Part shown: positions 1 through 7,713 of the stretch, piece after piece
Position numbering within the stretch: position 1 is the stretch's first letter
Layout of the letters: each line of letters opens with the position of its first letter
DNA from: [Clostridium] celerecrescens 18A
GTDB lineage: Bacteria > Bacillota > Clostridia > Lachnospirales > Lachnospiraceae
Length of the DNA: 64,000 bases
Assembly (NCBI RefSeq): GCF_002797975.1
Contig: NZ_PGET01000001.1
Location: forward strand, 3,162,001 to 3,226,000
Reading direction: 5' to 3'
Notes under the pieces: model-generated
Told to the model about the DNA's origin: nothing
The model's input: the letters and a program-made list of their open reading frames with translations, nothing else
The model's database searches: none
Program-made: the position numbers and the translations under genes

Positions 1-30
1 CTTTTTCAGACTTCCTCCACATCTTTTTGT

Positions 31-113
31 AAAAAAACATCCTCCAGGCAAAAGCCCAGAGGACATCAATTCTTAGTCTCTTTTTATTATAACACACGGA
101 TTAATTTTTGCAA
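31..113 (-). promoter_or_regulatory. Promoter and attenuator-like leader of a gene off the left edge
   Basis: Read on the minus strand, a TTGCAA box (108-113) and an extended TGTTATAAT box (-10 at 86-91) are 16 bp apart, a good sigma-A promoter. Its leader has a hairpin, CCTC-TG-GGC-TTTT-GCC-TG-GAGG (41-62), followed by seven T (31-37), which looks like an intrinsic terminator. A strong ribosome site GGAGGAAG follows at 11-18. The start codon would lie just outside the window, so the gene is unknown. A terminator between promoter and ribosome site suggests attenuation, but no known riboswitch was recognised. Confidence 0.5.
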
Positions 114-312
114 TATTTTTGAAGTTCAAAATTTTTTTTCAGTATATAAAAATTTGTTTGAAAACCCAGAAAAACGCCTTTATTTTCCAGCTCTATTTAT
201 AGATTTTATCTATAAGTAAAAGCGAGGAAACCTCCTGTTTAAGCGAAAAAACGCATGTTCTAACTTTTTTTGTATGTAACTAAAAATTTTTTATATTTTA
301 ATGGAATATCAA

Positions 313-341
313 TTGTTTTTGTAACGTTTATATGTTAAAAT
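313..341 (+). promoter_or_regulatory. Sigma-A promoter of the xanthine dehydrogenase gene
   Basis: TTGTTT (313-318), a 17-bp spacer and TAAAAT (336-341) preceded by TG at 333-334, so an extended -10. Transcription would start near 348 and give a leader of about 110 nt. The rest of 114-460 is AT-rich with no gene seen, apart from the dyad at 370-406. Confidence 0.55.
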
Positions 342-369
342 GTATGAGAAAGAAGAATCACAAACGCCA

Positions 370-406
370 TTTTTAACAAAATTATGCAAGAGAGTATTGT
401 TAAAAA
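370..406 (+). promoter_or_regulatory. Inverted repeat in the xanthine dehydrogenase leader
   Basis: Perfect 10-bp arms, TTTTTAACAA (370-379) and TTGTTAAAAA (397-406), separated by 17 bp. The dyad lies about 20 bp after the predicted transcription start and before the ribosome site. It could be a repressor operator or an RNA hairpin. There is no T-run after it, so it is not an ordinary terminator. Confidence 0.4.
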
Positions 407-460
407 CAATGTGCGGAATTATATAATATCAACTAAGAATGAAGAGAGAGAGGTTTTGTC

Positions 461-3079
461 ATGTATGTAGTAAATGTCAACGGCAAGGATTACCAATCAG
501 AAGAAGATTTAACATTAATGGATTTTCTCAGAAACAGACTTGGTATCACTTCCGTAAAAAACGGTTGTAAGGAAGGCGCCTGCGGTACATGTACAGTAAT
601 TGTGGATGGGAAGACGGTCCGTGCCTGCATCTTGAAATTGTCCAAACTGGAAGGCAAAAAGGTACAGACCATAGAAGGATTCACACAGAGGGAACGGGAT
701 GTCTTTGTCTATGCCTTTGCGGCAGCAGGCGCCGTACAGTGCGGTTTTTGTATACCGGGCATGGTGATCAGCGGAAAATGCTTGATTGACCAGAATCCCA
801 ACCCAACCAGAGATGATGTAAAACAGGCGATCCGTACAAATATCTGCCGTTGTACTGGATATGCCAAAATAGAAGACGGTATTTTGCTGGCAGCAAAAAT
901 GTTCAATGAAAATTTAGAGGTTCCTGAACTGAAGCAGACTGCTGCTATAGGAGAAAGAACCTGCCGTGTGGATGCAGAAGCAAAAACATTGGGCACCGCC
1001 AAATATGCGGATGACTATTATCTGGAAGGCATGCTTTACGGAAAGAACGTATTCACCAAATATGCACGCGCTAAAATAAACGGAATCGATACCAGCAAGG
1101 CTCTTGCAATGCCCGGCGTAGTCGCTGTCTATACGGCAAAGGACATCCCTGGAGACAGGTATATCGGACATCTGGCACATGACTGGCCCGGTATGATCGA
1201 TGTAGGCGAAGAGACAAAATGCATCGGCGATACTCTTGCTATCGTAGTAGCTGAAACGATGGAACAGGCATTGGCAGCATCGAAAGCTGTAGAAATAGAT
1301 TGCGAAGAATTAGAGCCAATCCGCTCCCCAAGGGAAGCTATGGTACCAGGCGCTCATCAGGTACATGGCGAAGGCTTTATGCATTTTGGCAAGTTCAGAA
1401 CTCCTGTAAATAACCTTCTTGACCACGAAGAGGTAAAACGGGGTGACGCAGAGACAGCTCTTGCAAATTCCAAGTATGTTGCAGAAGGCACCTTCTATGT
1501 TCCGCCAACAGAGCACGCGTTCATGGAACCGGAAACTGCTGTTGGCATTCCTGACGGCGATGGTGTTAAGGTAATTACCGGAGCACAGGGTATTTATGAT
1601 GAACATCACGAATTAAGTGCATATCTTGGCCTCCCTCTGGAGAAAGTAAGAATTCAGAGTGCTTTTGTCGGCGGCGGCTTCGGCGGAAAGGAAGATATGA
1701 GCGTTCAGCATCAGGCTGCTCTTTGTGCTTATTTATCAAAGAGACCTGTAAAAGTATCCTTCTCCCGTCAGGAAAGCATTAATTATCATCCAAAGCGTCA
1801 CGCCATGGAAATCTACTGCAAGATCGGCTGTGATGAAAACGGTATTATCCAGGGTATGAAGGCAAGGCTTCTCTCTGATACGGGAGCTTATGCTTCTCTG
1901 GGCGGTCCGGTACTTCAAAGAGCCTGTACCCATGCGGGCGGACCATATAATTACCAGAACGTGGACATTGAAGGAGATGCTTACTATACCAACAATCCGC
2001 CAGCAGGTGCATTCCGCGGATTCGGCGTAACCCAGTCCTGTATGTCAACAGAAGCTTTGATCAACCAGTTAGCAGAGCAGGCAGGAATTTCCGGCTGGGA
2101 GATCCGTTACCGCAATGCCATCAGACCAGGCCAGTCCCTTCCTAACGGTCAGATCGCCGATGAAGGCACCGGTATGGTGGAAACCCTGGAGGCAGTAAAA
2201 GCAGATTTTGAAAAATATGAAGCAGACCCAAATTATTTCGTGGGAATTGCATCTGCCATGAAGAACGCAGGAATCGGTGTTGGTCTTGCAGACGTAGGCC
2301 GCTGTATCTTAAGAGTACGTGACGGAAAGGTTGTTACAGGCTCTTCTGCTGCAGCTATCGGCCAGGGACTTCAGACCATAACCTTACAGATGGTCTGTCA
2401 GACCACAGGTCTTGAACCGGAACAGGTAATCGTTGGACATCCGGATACAAAATACACACCAGACTCCGGAACCACAACCGCATCCCGCCAGACCGTATTT
2501 ACAGGTGAAGCAATTCACATTGCCGCAATGAAACTAAAAGAGGATTTGGATGCAGGACTTTCCTTAGGTGATCTGGAAGGCAAAGAATACTATGGCGAAT
2601 TTGATTTTAAAACAGATCCTATCGGCAGCGACAAACCAAATCCGGTAAGCCATATTGCCTATGGATATGCAACTCAGCTTTTTGTTCTTGACACCGAAGG
2701 TAAAGTTGTTAATGTAATTGCAGCTCACGACATAGGCAAAGCCATCAATCCTCTTGCCGCAGAAGGACAGGTTGAAGGCGGTGTTGCAATGGGTCTTGGC
2801 TATGGACTGACAGAGGACTTCCCATTAAAGGACGGCATTCCTCAGGCTAAATTAGGTACTTTAGGCATCTTTAAAGCACCTCAGATGCCTCCTGTTGACG
2901 TAAGGTTCATTGAAAAGAATCCATCTGATGTAGCATTTGGAGCAAAAGGTGTTGGCGAGATCGTATGTGTTATGGGAGCTCCTGCTTTGCAGAATGCTTA
3001 TTTCAAGAAGGATGGTGTATTCCGTTACAAACTTCCTTTGGATAATACATTCTACCGTAAACCAAAGCCAGCAAAATAA
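461..3079 (+). CDS. Selenium-type xanthine dehydrogenase / molybdenum hydroxylase, fused Fe-S and Mo subunits
   Basis: 872 aa. Residues 1-80 form a plant-type [2Fe-2S] ferredoxin domain (CKEGACGTC, then a Cys about 20 on); residues 80-150 are the second [2Fe-2S] domain with CGFC and CRCTGY. The rest is the molybdopterin domain, with GGGFGGKED and AFRGFG cofactor loops and the catalytic Glu in GVGE near the C-terminus. There is no FAD domain and no FAD subunit gene beside it, so electrons probably leave through the Fe-S clusters to another acceptor. The fused layout and length fit the selenium-dependent xanthine dehydrogenase family known in clostridia; substrate (xanthine, hypoxanthine or another purine) is inferred. 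The ATG follows GAGAGAGG. A terminator at 3101-3129 ends the transcript. Confidence 0.85.
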   Translation: MYVVNVNGKDYQSEEDLTLMDFLRNRLGITSVKNGCKEGACGTCTVIVDGKTVRACILKLSKLEGKKVQTIEGFTQRERDVFVYAFAAAGAVQCGFCIPGMVISGKCLIDQNPNPTRDDVKQAIRTNICRCTGYAKIEDGILLAAKMFNENLEVPELKQTAAIGERTCRVDAEAKTLGTAKYADDYYLEGMLYGKNVFTKYARAKINGIDTSKALAMPGVVAVYTAKDIPGDRYIGHLAHDWPGMIDVGEETKCIGDTLAIVVAETMEQALAASKAVEIDCEELEPIRSPREAMVPGAHQVHGEGFMHFGKFRTPVNNLLDHEEVKRGDAETALANSKYVAEGTFYVPPTEHAFMEPETAVGIPDGDGVKVITGAQGIYDEHHELSAYLGLPLEKVRIQSAFVGGGFGGKEDMSVQHQAALCAYLSKRPVKVSFSRQESINYHPKRHAMEIYCKIGCDENGIIQGMKARLLSDTGAYASLGGPVLQRACTHAGGPYNYQNVDIEGDAYYTNNPPAGAFRGFGVTQSCMSTEALINQLAEQAGISGWEIRYRNAIRPGQSLPNGQIADEGTGMVETLEAVKADFEKYEADPNYFVGIASAMKNAGIGVGLADVGRCILRVRDGKVVTGSSAAAIGQGLQTITLQMVCQTTGLEPEQVIVGHPDTKYTPDSGTTTASRQTVFTGEAIHIAAMKLKEDLDAGLSLGDLEGKEYYGEFDFKTDPIGSDKPNPVSHIAYGYATQLFVLDTEGKVVNVIAAHDIGKAINPLAAEGQVEGGVAMGLGYGLTEDFPLKDGIPQAKLGTLGIFKAPQMPPVDVRFIEKNPSDVAFGAKGVGEIVCVMGAPALQNAYFKKDGVFRYKLPLDNTFYRKPKPAK

Positions 3080-3100
3080 ATAGTTACCAGAATACCCAAA

Positions 3101-3129
3101 AAAGGGCGGAATGTATACCGCCCTTTTTT
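3101..3129 (+). terminator. Intrinsic terminator after the xanthine dehydrogenase gene
   Basis: AAAGGGCGG and CCGCCCTTT pair around a 7-nt loop, followed directly by a run of T. It separates the dehydrogenase from its accessory gene, so that gene is expressed by readthrough or from its own promoter. Confidence 0.85.
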
Positions 3130-3165
3130 ATTACAAAAGCGCGAGGCAGCAAAAGGAGTACTCAT

Positions 3166-4197
3166 ATGACAGCAGGTTTTTATGAAGAATTAAAAAATGC
3201 CGATAAAAACACGAACTTAATCAGCTTGACAATCGTCGAAGGAAAAGGGCTAGGAGGCAAAGCCCTGTGGTCGAATGGAGAAATCATCTGCAGGCAGGGA
3301 GTTGAAAATGCGTTTGATGCTTTTTCAGAGGATTTAAAGAGCATAGACAAAACCCAGACCATAAAAGCTCAGGACAGCACTCTGTACTGTGAATTTGTCA
3401 CAGGAGAAAAGTACATGGTGGTATGCGGGGCCGGTCATATTTCCATTCCAATCATAAGAATCGGAAGGATGCTTGGATTTCATGTTACCGTGATTGATGA
3501 CCGGTTATCTTTTGCCAATACCGCAAGAAAAGAGGGGGCTGACACTGTTATCTGCAAGCCTTTTGGGGAAGCCTTACAAGAGATCGAGGGAACCGCCGGC
3601 CACTACTTTATCATTGTCACAAGAGGTCACCGGTATGACCAGGACTGTTTATCTCAGATCATCGGCAAAAAAAATGCCTACATCGGTATGATCGGCAGCA
3701 AAGTCAGGGTAAAGCTTGTAAAGGATTTTTTAGCAGACGAGGGAATCAGCAGAGAGCTGCTTGACCAGGTTTTCACGCCTATCGGACTAAAAATCAACGC
3801 CCAGACCCCGGAAGAAATCGCCGTGGCAATTATGGCGGAGATCATTCAGGTAAAAAACGGAAGTAAAAATAGCTTTGGCTATCCAAAGGAAATCCTCGAC
3901 GTTCTCACTTCCGTGGAGTTATCTGACATGCCAAAATCCCTTGTCACCATCGTTTCCAGAAAAGGCTCCGCTCCCAGGGATGTAGGCTCAAAGATGGTAG
4001 TCATGCTTGACGGCAGCACCATTGGGACCATCGGAGGCGGCTGTGTGGAATCTGAGGTGTGCGCAGCAGCAAGAGAAGTTGCCAGAGATAAAAAGCCGGT
4101 ATTAATGAAGGTTGATATGACTCCGGGCAACGCAGAGGACGAAGGCATGGTTTGCGGAGGCATGGTAGAAGTATATATTGAGCCGGTTTTAAGCTGA
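3166..4197 (+). CDS. XdhC/CoxI-family molybdenum-hydroxylase accessory protein, domain order swapped
   Basis: 343 aa. Residues about 80-200 are an NAD-binding Rossmann domain (VVCGAGHISIPI, then VIDDR and YIGMIGSK), the part that is normally C-terminal in XdhC. Residues about 245-343 are the XdhC_CoxI domain (VTIVSRKGSAPRDVGSKMVV and GTIGGGCVE), normally N-terminal. XdhC proteins bind molybdenum cofactor and help sulfurate and insert it into the hydroxylase, so this protein should mature the enzyme encoded just upstream. The ATG has AAAGGAG about 8 bp before it. The first 80 residues are not assigned. Confidence 0.8.
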   Translation: MTAGFYEELKNADKNTNLISLTIVEGKGLGGKALWSNGEIICRQGVENAFDAFSEDLKSIDKTQTIKAQDSTLYCEFVTGEKYMVVCGAGHISIPIIRIGRMLGFHVTVIDDRLSFANTARKEGADTVICKPFGEALQEIEGTAGHYFIIVTRGHRYDQDCLSQIIGKKNAYIGMIGSKVRVKLVKDFLADEGISRELLDQVFTPIGLKINAQTPEEIAVAIMAEIIQVKNGSKNSFGYPKEILDVLTSVELSDMPKSLVTIVSRKGSAPRDVGSKMVVMLDGSTIGTIGGGCVESEVCAAAREVARDKKPVLMKVDMTPGNAEDEGMVCGGMVEVYIEPVLS

Positions 4198-4211
4198 TCA
4201 CATAAAATGGC

Positions 4212-4255
4212 CTTTCCATCGGATATTCGCAATCCGCTTCGTTACTTGATGAGTT
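4212..4255 (-). repeat. Interspersed repeat, copy 1
   Basis: On the minus strand it reads AACTCATCAAGTAACGAAGC and then GGATTGCGAATATCCGAT. About 33 of 39 positions match the copy at 5656-5690, and the 21-bp core matches 57669-57690. The core carries a small dyad, CGGAT-N7-ATCCG. This copy is opposite in direction to copy 2, so the two flank fprA as inverted repeats. Confidence 0.65.
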
Positions 4256-4266
4256 TAAAAAACACA

Positions 4267-4295
4267 ATGACATTTTCTTAAATATATAGTATACT
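4267..4295 (+). promoter_or_regulatory. Sigma-A promoter of fprA
   Basis: ATGACA (4267-4272), 17 bp, TATACT (4290-4295). It sits 45 bp before the fprA start and next to repeat copy 1. Confidence 0.6.
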
Positions 4296-4339
4296 TTTAT
4301 GGATGGATTAGTACGAACGAAAGAAAGGAAGGCTGCACC

Positions 4340-5545
4340 ATGTATTGTGTAAAAACTATTAAAGATGATTTGTTCTGGGTTGGAGGAAGTGACCGCCGTC
4401 TCGCCCTGTTCGAAAACGCCTACCCCATTCCGAAAGGAATTTCCTATAATTCCTATGTCCTGCTAGATGAAAAAACCATTCTTTTTGATACTGTTGACCG
4501 GGCGATCACCGGACAGTTTTTGGAAAATGTGGAAGCAGTCCTTGGAGGACGAAATCTGGATTATATCATTGTAAATCATATGGAGCCGGACCACTGTGCC
4601 ACTTTGGGCGAAATGGTCAGAAGGTATCCGGATGTAAAGGTGATCTGCAATGCCAAGACAATTCCGATTATCAACCAGTTTTATGAATTCGGCGTTGATT
4701 CCAGAGCTGTCGTCGTGAAGGAGGGGGACACGTTCTGCTCCGGCAAACATACCTTTGCATTTTATATGGCCCCCATGGTTCACTGGCCGGAAGTAATGGT
4801 CACCTACGATACCACGGACAAGGTTCTTTTTTCAGCCGACGCCTTTGGTACCTTTGGTGCAATGAACGGAAACTTATTTGCAGATGAAGTAAATTTTGAA
4901 CGGGAATGGCTGGATGAATCCAGAAGATACTATTCCAATATTGTAGGTAAATACGGACCGTCCACCCAGACTCTTTTAAAGAAAATCGCTGATCTGGACA
5001 TTCAGTTCCTTTGTCCTCTTCACGGGCCTGTATGGCGTTCCGACATTTGCTGGTATATCGATAAGTATTTTAAGTGGAGCAGCTATACACCGGAAGAAAA
5101 TGCTGTGATGATCGCATATGGTTCCATCTACGGTAATACGGAGAATGCCGCCAACATCCTGGCATGCCGCCTGGCAGAACGCGGAATCCGCAACATTGTC
5201 ATGTACGATGTATCCAATACCCATCCGTCTGTGCTCATATCAGAAGCATTCCGCTGCAGTCATCTGGTATTCGCTTCGGCCACCTATAACGGAGGAATTT
5301 TCAGCAGCATGGAGCACCTGCTTATGGATATGAAAGCCCATAACGTACAAAACCGCACCGTTGCCCTTATGGAAAACGGTTCCTGGGGTATCATGGCAGG
5401 CAAGAAAATGACTGAGATCCTTTCAGAGATGAAAAACATGACCATACTGGATCAGACCATCACCATCAAATCTTCTGTAAAAGAGGATCAGCTGGCTGAA
5501 ATCGGCGCATTGGCCAATGCCATCGCAGAATCTATGACAATATAA
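4340..5545 (+). CDS. fprA: FprA-type flavodiiron protein (O2/NO reductase)
   Basis: 401 aa. The N-terminal beta-lactamase-like domain carries the diiron ligands HMEPDH (residues about 80-85), the Asp in LFSADAFG and the His in CPLHGPVWR. The C-terminal flavodoxin domain begins near residue 255 with the FMN loop YGSIYGNTE. Family members reduce O2 to water or NO to N2O in the cytoplasm of anaerobes, usually fed by rubredoxin. No rubredoxin gene is adjacent. It has its own promoter and terminator and follows GAAAGGAAGG. Its position beside a molybdenum hydroxylase fits oxidative-stress protection, but a functional link is not shown. Confidence 0.93.
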   Translation: MYCVKTIKDDLFWVGGSDRRLALFENAYPIPKGISYNSYVLLDEKTILFDTVDRAITGQFLENVEAVLGGRNLDYIIVNHMEPDHCATLGEMVRRYPDVKVICNAKTIPIINQFYEFGVDSRAVVVKEGDTFCSGKHTFAFYMAPMVHWPEVMVTYDTTDKVLFSADAFGTFGAMNGNLFADEVNFEREWLDESRRYYSNIVGKYGPSTQTLLKKIADLDIQFLCPLHGPVWRSDICWYIDKYFKWSSYTPEENAVMIAYGSIYGNTENAANILACRLAERGIRNIVMYDVSNTHPSVLISEAFRCSHLVFASATYNGGIFSSMEHLLMDMKAHNVQNRTVALMENGSWGIMAGKKMTEILSEMKNMTILDQTITIKSSVKEDQLAEIGALANAIAESMTI

Positions 5546-5552
5546 AACAAGT

Positions 5553-5599
5553 AAGAGCAAGGGAAATGGCAAAAAACCGCCAGTTACCTTGCTCTTTTT
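5553..5599 (+). terminator. Intrinsic terminator after fprA
   Basis: AAGAGCAAGG (5553-5562) pairs with CCTTGCTCTT (5587-5596), with an inner GGC/GCC pair, followed by a T-run. Confidence 0.8.
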
Positions 5600-5608
5600 G
5601 ATACAGAA

Positions 5609-5637
5609 TTGTCATTATATGGGAGATATGATATAAT
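5609..5637 (+). promoter_or_regulatory. Sigma-A promoter of the LysR gene
   Basis: TTGTCA (5609-5614), 17 bp, consensus TATAAT (5632-5637). The transcript would begin just before repeat copy 2 and carry it in the leader. Confidence 0.75.
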
Positions 5638-5644
5638 TTTAACT

Positions 5645-5690
5645 AGTGAACTCATCAAATAGCAAAGTGGATTGCGACTATCCGATTGAC
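5645..5690 (+). repeat. Interspersed repeat, copy 2
   Basis: GAACTCATCAAATAGCAAAG followed by TGGATTGCGACTATCCGATT. It lies directly downstream of a TATAAT box, as does copy 3 at 57644; TATAATTTTAAC is common to both. An open reading frame passes through it into the LysR gene, but the real start is downstream, and the differences between copies change residues freely, so coding seems unlikely. Confidence 0.65.
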
Positions 5691-5732
5691 CCGAAACCCA
5701 GAACCTTTCAGACATACAAAGGAGAATCCGCC

Positions 5733-6641
5733 ATGGATACCCGTTATCTCAGTTATATTTTAACCATAGCCCAAAAACAAAATATGACAAAGGCTGCTGA
5801 AGAACTGTTTGTTTCCCAATCTACCTTAAGCCAGTACCTTTCCAAGCTGGAAAGCGAGCTTGGCACGCCACTTTTCTTTCGGAGCAAAGGCCGCCTATCC
5901 TTAACTCCTGCCGGGCAGCTTTATATTCAAGCAGCCGAAGAGGTAATATCAATTAAAAATATGCTTTACCAGAATATACAAAACTTAGATAACAGAGGCC
6001 ATATCACGGTTGGTGTCACCTCCCAATTCGGGTTAAAAATGCTGATAGAGATCATTCCCGCCTTTAAAATGCGTTATCCGGAAGTTACCATTGAAATCTC
6101 TGAAACAAGTCTGCCTGCTCTTATAAAGCTTATATTGGAAGAAAGCATTGACTGCGGAATCATGGCACTCAATACGACAGAACCTTTTTCACCGGATCAG
6201 GTTACCATATTGCGGGAAGAAGAGGTACTATTCTCCATTCCGGCCTGCCATCCTTACCGAAAAAAGAATCCGGAACATCCCATAAAAATCAAAGATTTTG
6301 AAGAAAATTTCGGAGACGAGAACATCCTTCTTTCCAAGAAAGGCTCCACCCTGCGCTATCTTACGGATGCCGTTTTGGAAAAAGCCAACTGGATTCCCCG
6401 AACCGTATGCGAAACCAACAGCATATCCGCGACCAGAAGCATGGTTGCCATGGGAATCGGCGTCACTTTTATCGGAGAATCCTGCGCCAGCGAACGGGAG
6501 CTGGTTGCCTATTATTCTGTTTCTCCCCGTCTCACAAGGCTCAATGCCCTTGTCACAAGAAAAAACTGGATTCTAAACCAGGCCGGGGCCAGCTTCTGCG
6601 AAGATATAAAGAACTTTTACAATAAAATGCCCTATGGCTGA
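5733..6641 (+). CDS. LysR-family transcriptional regulator
   Basis: 302 aa from the ATG at 5733, chosen because AAAGGAGA precedes it at the right distance; a longer frame to 5646 runs through a repeat and has no ribosome site. The N-terminal winged helix-turn-helix is typical (NMTKAAEELFVSQSTLSQYL), followed by a LysR substrate-binding domain from about residue 90 (ITVGVTSQFG). No divergent partner gene is present, so the target is not evident. Upstream is fprA, downstream a convergent ABC operon with a shared two-way terminator. Confidence 0.9.
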   Translation: MDTRYLSYILTIAQKQNMTKAAEELFVSQSTLSQYLSKLESELGTPLFFRSKGRLSLTPAGQLYIQAAEEVISIKNMLYQNIQNLDNRGHITVGVTSQFGLKMLIEIIPAFKMRYPEVTIEISETSLPALIKLILEESIDCGIMALNTTEPFSPDQVTILREEEVLFSIPACHPYRKKNPEHPIKIKDFEENFGDENILLSKKGSTLRYLTDAVLEKANWIPRTVCETNSISATRSMVAMGIGVTFIGESCASERELVAYYSVSPRLTRLNALVTRKNWILNQAGASFCEDIKNFYNKMPYG

Positions 6642-6664
6642 AGTTTCCCATAGCCACAGGGCAT
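6628..6664. terminator. Two-way terminator between LysR and the aldarate ABC operon
   Basis: ATGCCCTATGGCT pairs with AGCCACAGGGCAT with one mismatch. AT-rich flanks on both sides allow it to act in both directions. The LysR stop codon lies in the loop. Confidence 0.7.
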
Positions 6665-6675
6665 AATTTTATATA

Positions 6676-7713
6676 TTATTTGGGCTGTATCTCCGTTTTA
6701 TTCATTGCAGCCTGCTCCTTCTCAGCCGCCGCTCTGGATTCTTCCCAGAAATGACAGGCCACGCAATGACCCTTTTCCCCTGTTTCCCGAAGAGCAGGAG
6801 TTTCTTTTTTGCATATATCCTGCGCCATCCAGCATCTGGGGGCAAACCGGCAGCCTTCCGGCGGATTAAGAGGGCTTGGGACATCTCCCTTCAGCACGAT
6901 ACGGGACACCTTTTTACCGATCTCCACCTTTGGAATGGCTGATAATAGGGCTATGGTATAGGGGTGTACGGCATTATGAAAGATGTCGTCAGTTTCCGCA
7001 CTTTCAATAATCTGTCCCAGATACATGACGGCAATGCGGTTTGAAATGTGACGTACCACCGATAAATCGTGAGAAATAAAAAGATAGGACAAGCCTCTTT
7101 TTTTCTGCAGATCCATAAGCAGATTGATGATAGTAGCCTGAATGGATACGTCGAGGGAGGATACCGGCTCATCACAGACAATAAATTCCGGTGATAAGGA
7201 TAATGCTCTGGCAATTCCCACGATCTGGCGTTTTCCACCATCCAGCTCATGAGGATATTTGTTCAGCAGATCCCTTGAAATTCCGCAGTCATCACACAGC
7301 GCTTCTATTTTATCATCTTTTTCCTTGTCAGAACCGATCTTATGGATCTTATAAGCCTCTTTCAATATAGAACGTATGGTCTTCCGGGGATTTAGAGAAG
7401 AATAGGGGTCCTGGAAAATAATCTGTATGTTAGAACACATTTCTAACAGCTCCTGCTTTCCCGCTGCCTTAAATACATCCTTTTCCCCGTATATCAATTC
7501 TCCTCCTGTCGGCTTGTGAAGTCTCATGATTACGTTTCCAACCGTGCTTTTTCCGCATCCTGACTCTCCCACCAGACCAAGAGTCTCTCCCGGATAAATA
7601 TCAAAGGAAATATTATCGACTGCATGAAGTTCTCCCTTTCCCTTGATTTCAAAATACTTTTTAAGATTTTTAACCTGAATCAGAGGTTTTCTTCCATTGT
7701 CTATTCCATTCAT
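6676..7713 (-). CDS. Peptide-type ABC transporter ATPase (DppF/OppF-like)
   Basis: 345 aa. Walker A is GESGCGKST (residues about 53-61) and Walker B IVCDEP. The C-terminal oligopeptide extension has the usual Cys pattern (GCRFAPRCWMAQDIC, later CVACHF). The signature motif is odd: LDGGKRQ instead of LSGGQRQ, replacing the Ser that contacts ATP across the dimer. It is the last gene of an operon that starts with a glucarate dehydratase paralogue, overlapping its partner ATPase by 4 bp (ATGA). With that partner it powers uptake at the membrane; the substrate may be an aldarate rather than a peptide. Confidence 0.88.
   Translation of the reverse strand: MNGIDNGRKPLIQVKNLKKYFEIKGKGELHAVDNISFDIYPGETLGLVGESGCGKSTVGNVIMRLHKPTGGELIYGEKDVFKAAGKQELLEMCSNIQIIFQDPYSSLNPRKTIRSILKEAYKIHKIGSDKEKDDKIEALCDDCGISRDLLNKYPHELDGGKRQIVGIARALSLSPEFIVCDEPVSSLDVSIQATIINLLMDLQKKRGLSYLFISHDLSVVRHISNRIAVMYLGQIIESAETDDIFHNAVHPYTIALLSAIPKVEIGKKVSRIVLKGDVPSPLNPPEGCRFAPRCWMAQDICKKETPALRETGEKGHCVACHFWEESRAAAEKEQAAMNKTEIQPK

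Noticed and set aside
1..460. Purine riboswitch before the xanthine dehydrogenase gene
   Set aside because: The conserved loop and junction sequences of the purine aptamer are not present.
5646..5732. N-terminal extension of the LysR protein
   Set aside because: It translates the interspersed repeat, has no ribosome site, and the family start and AAAGGAGA fit the ATG at 5733.
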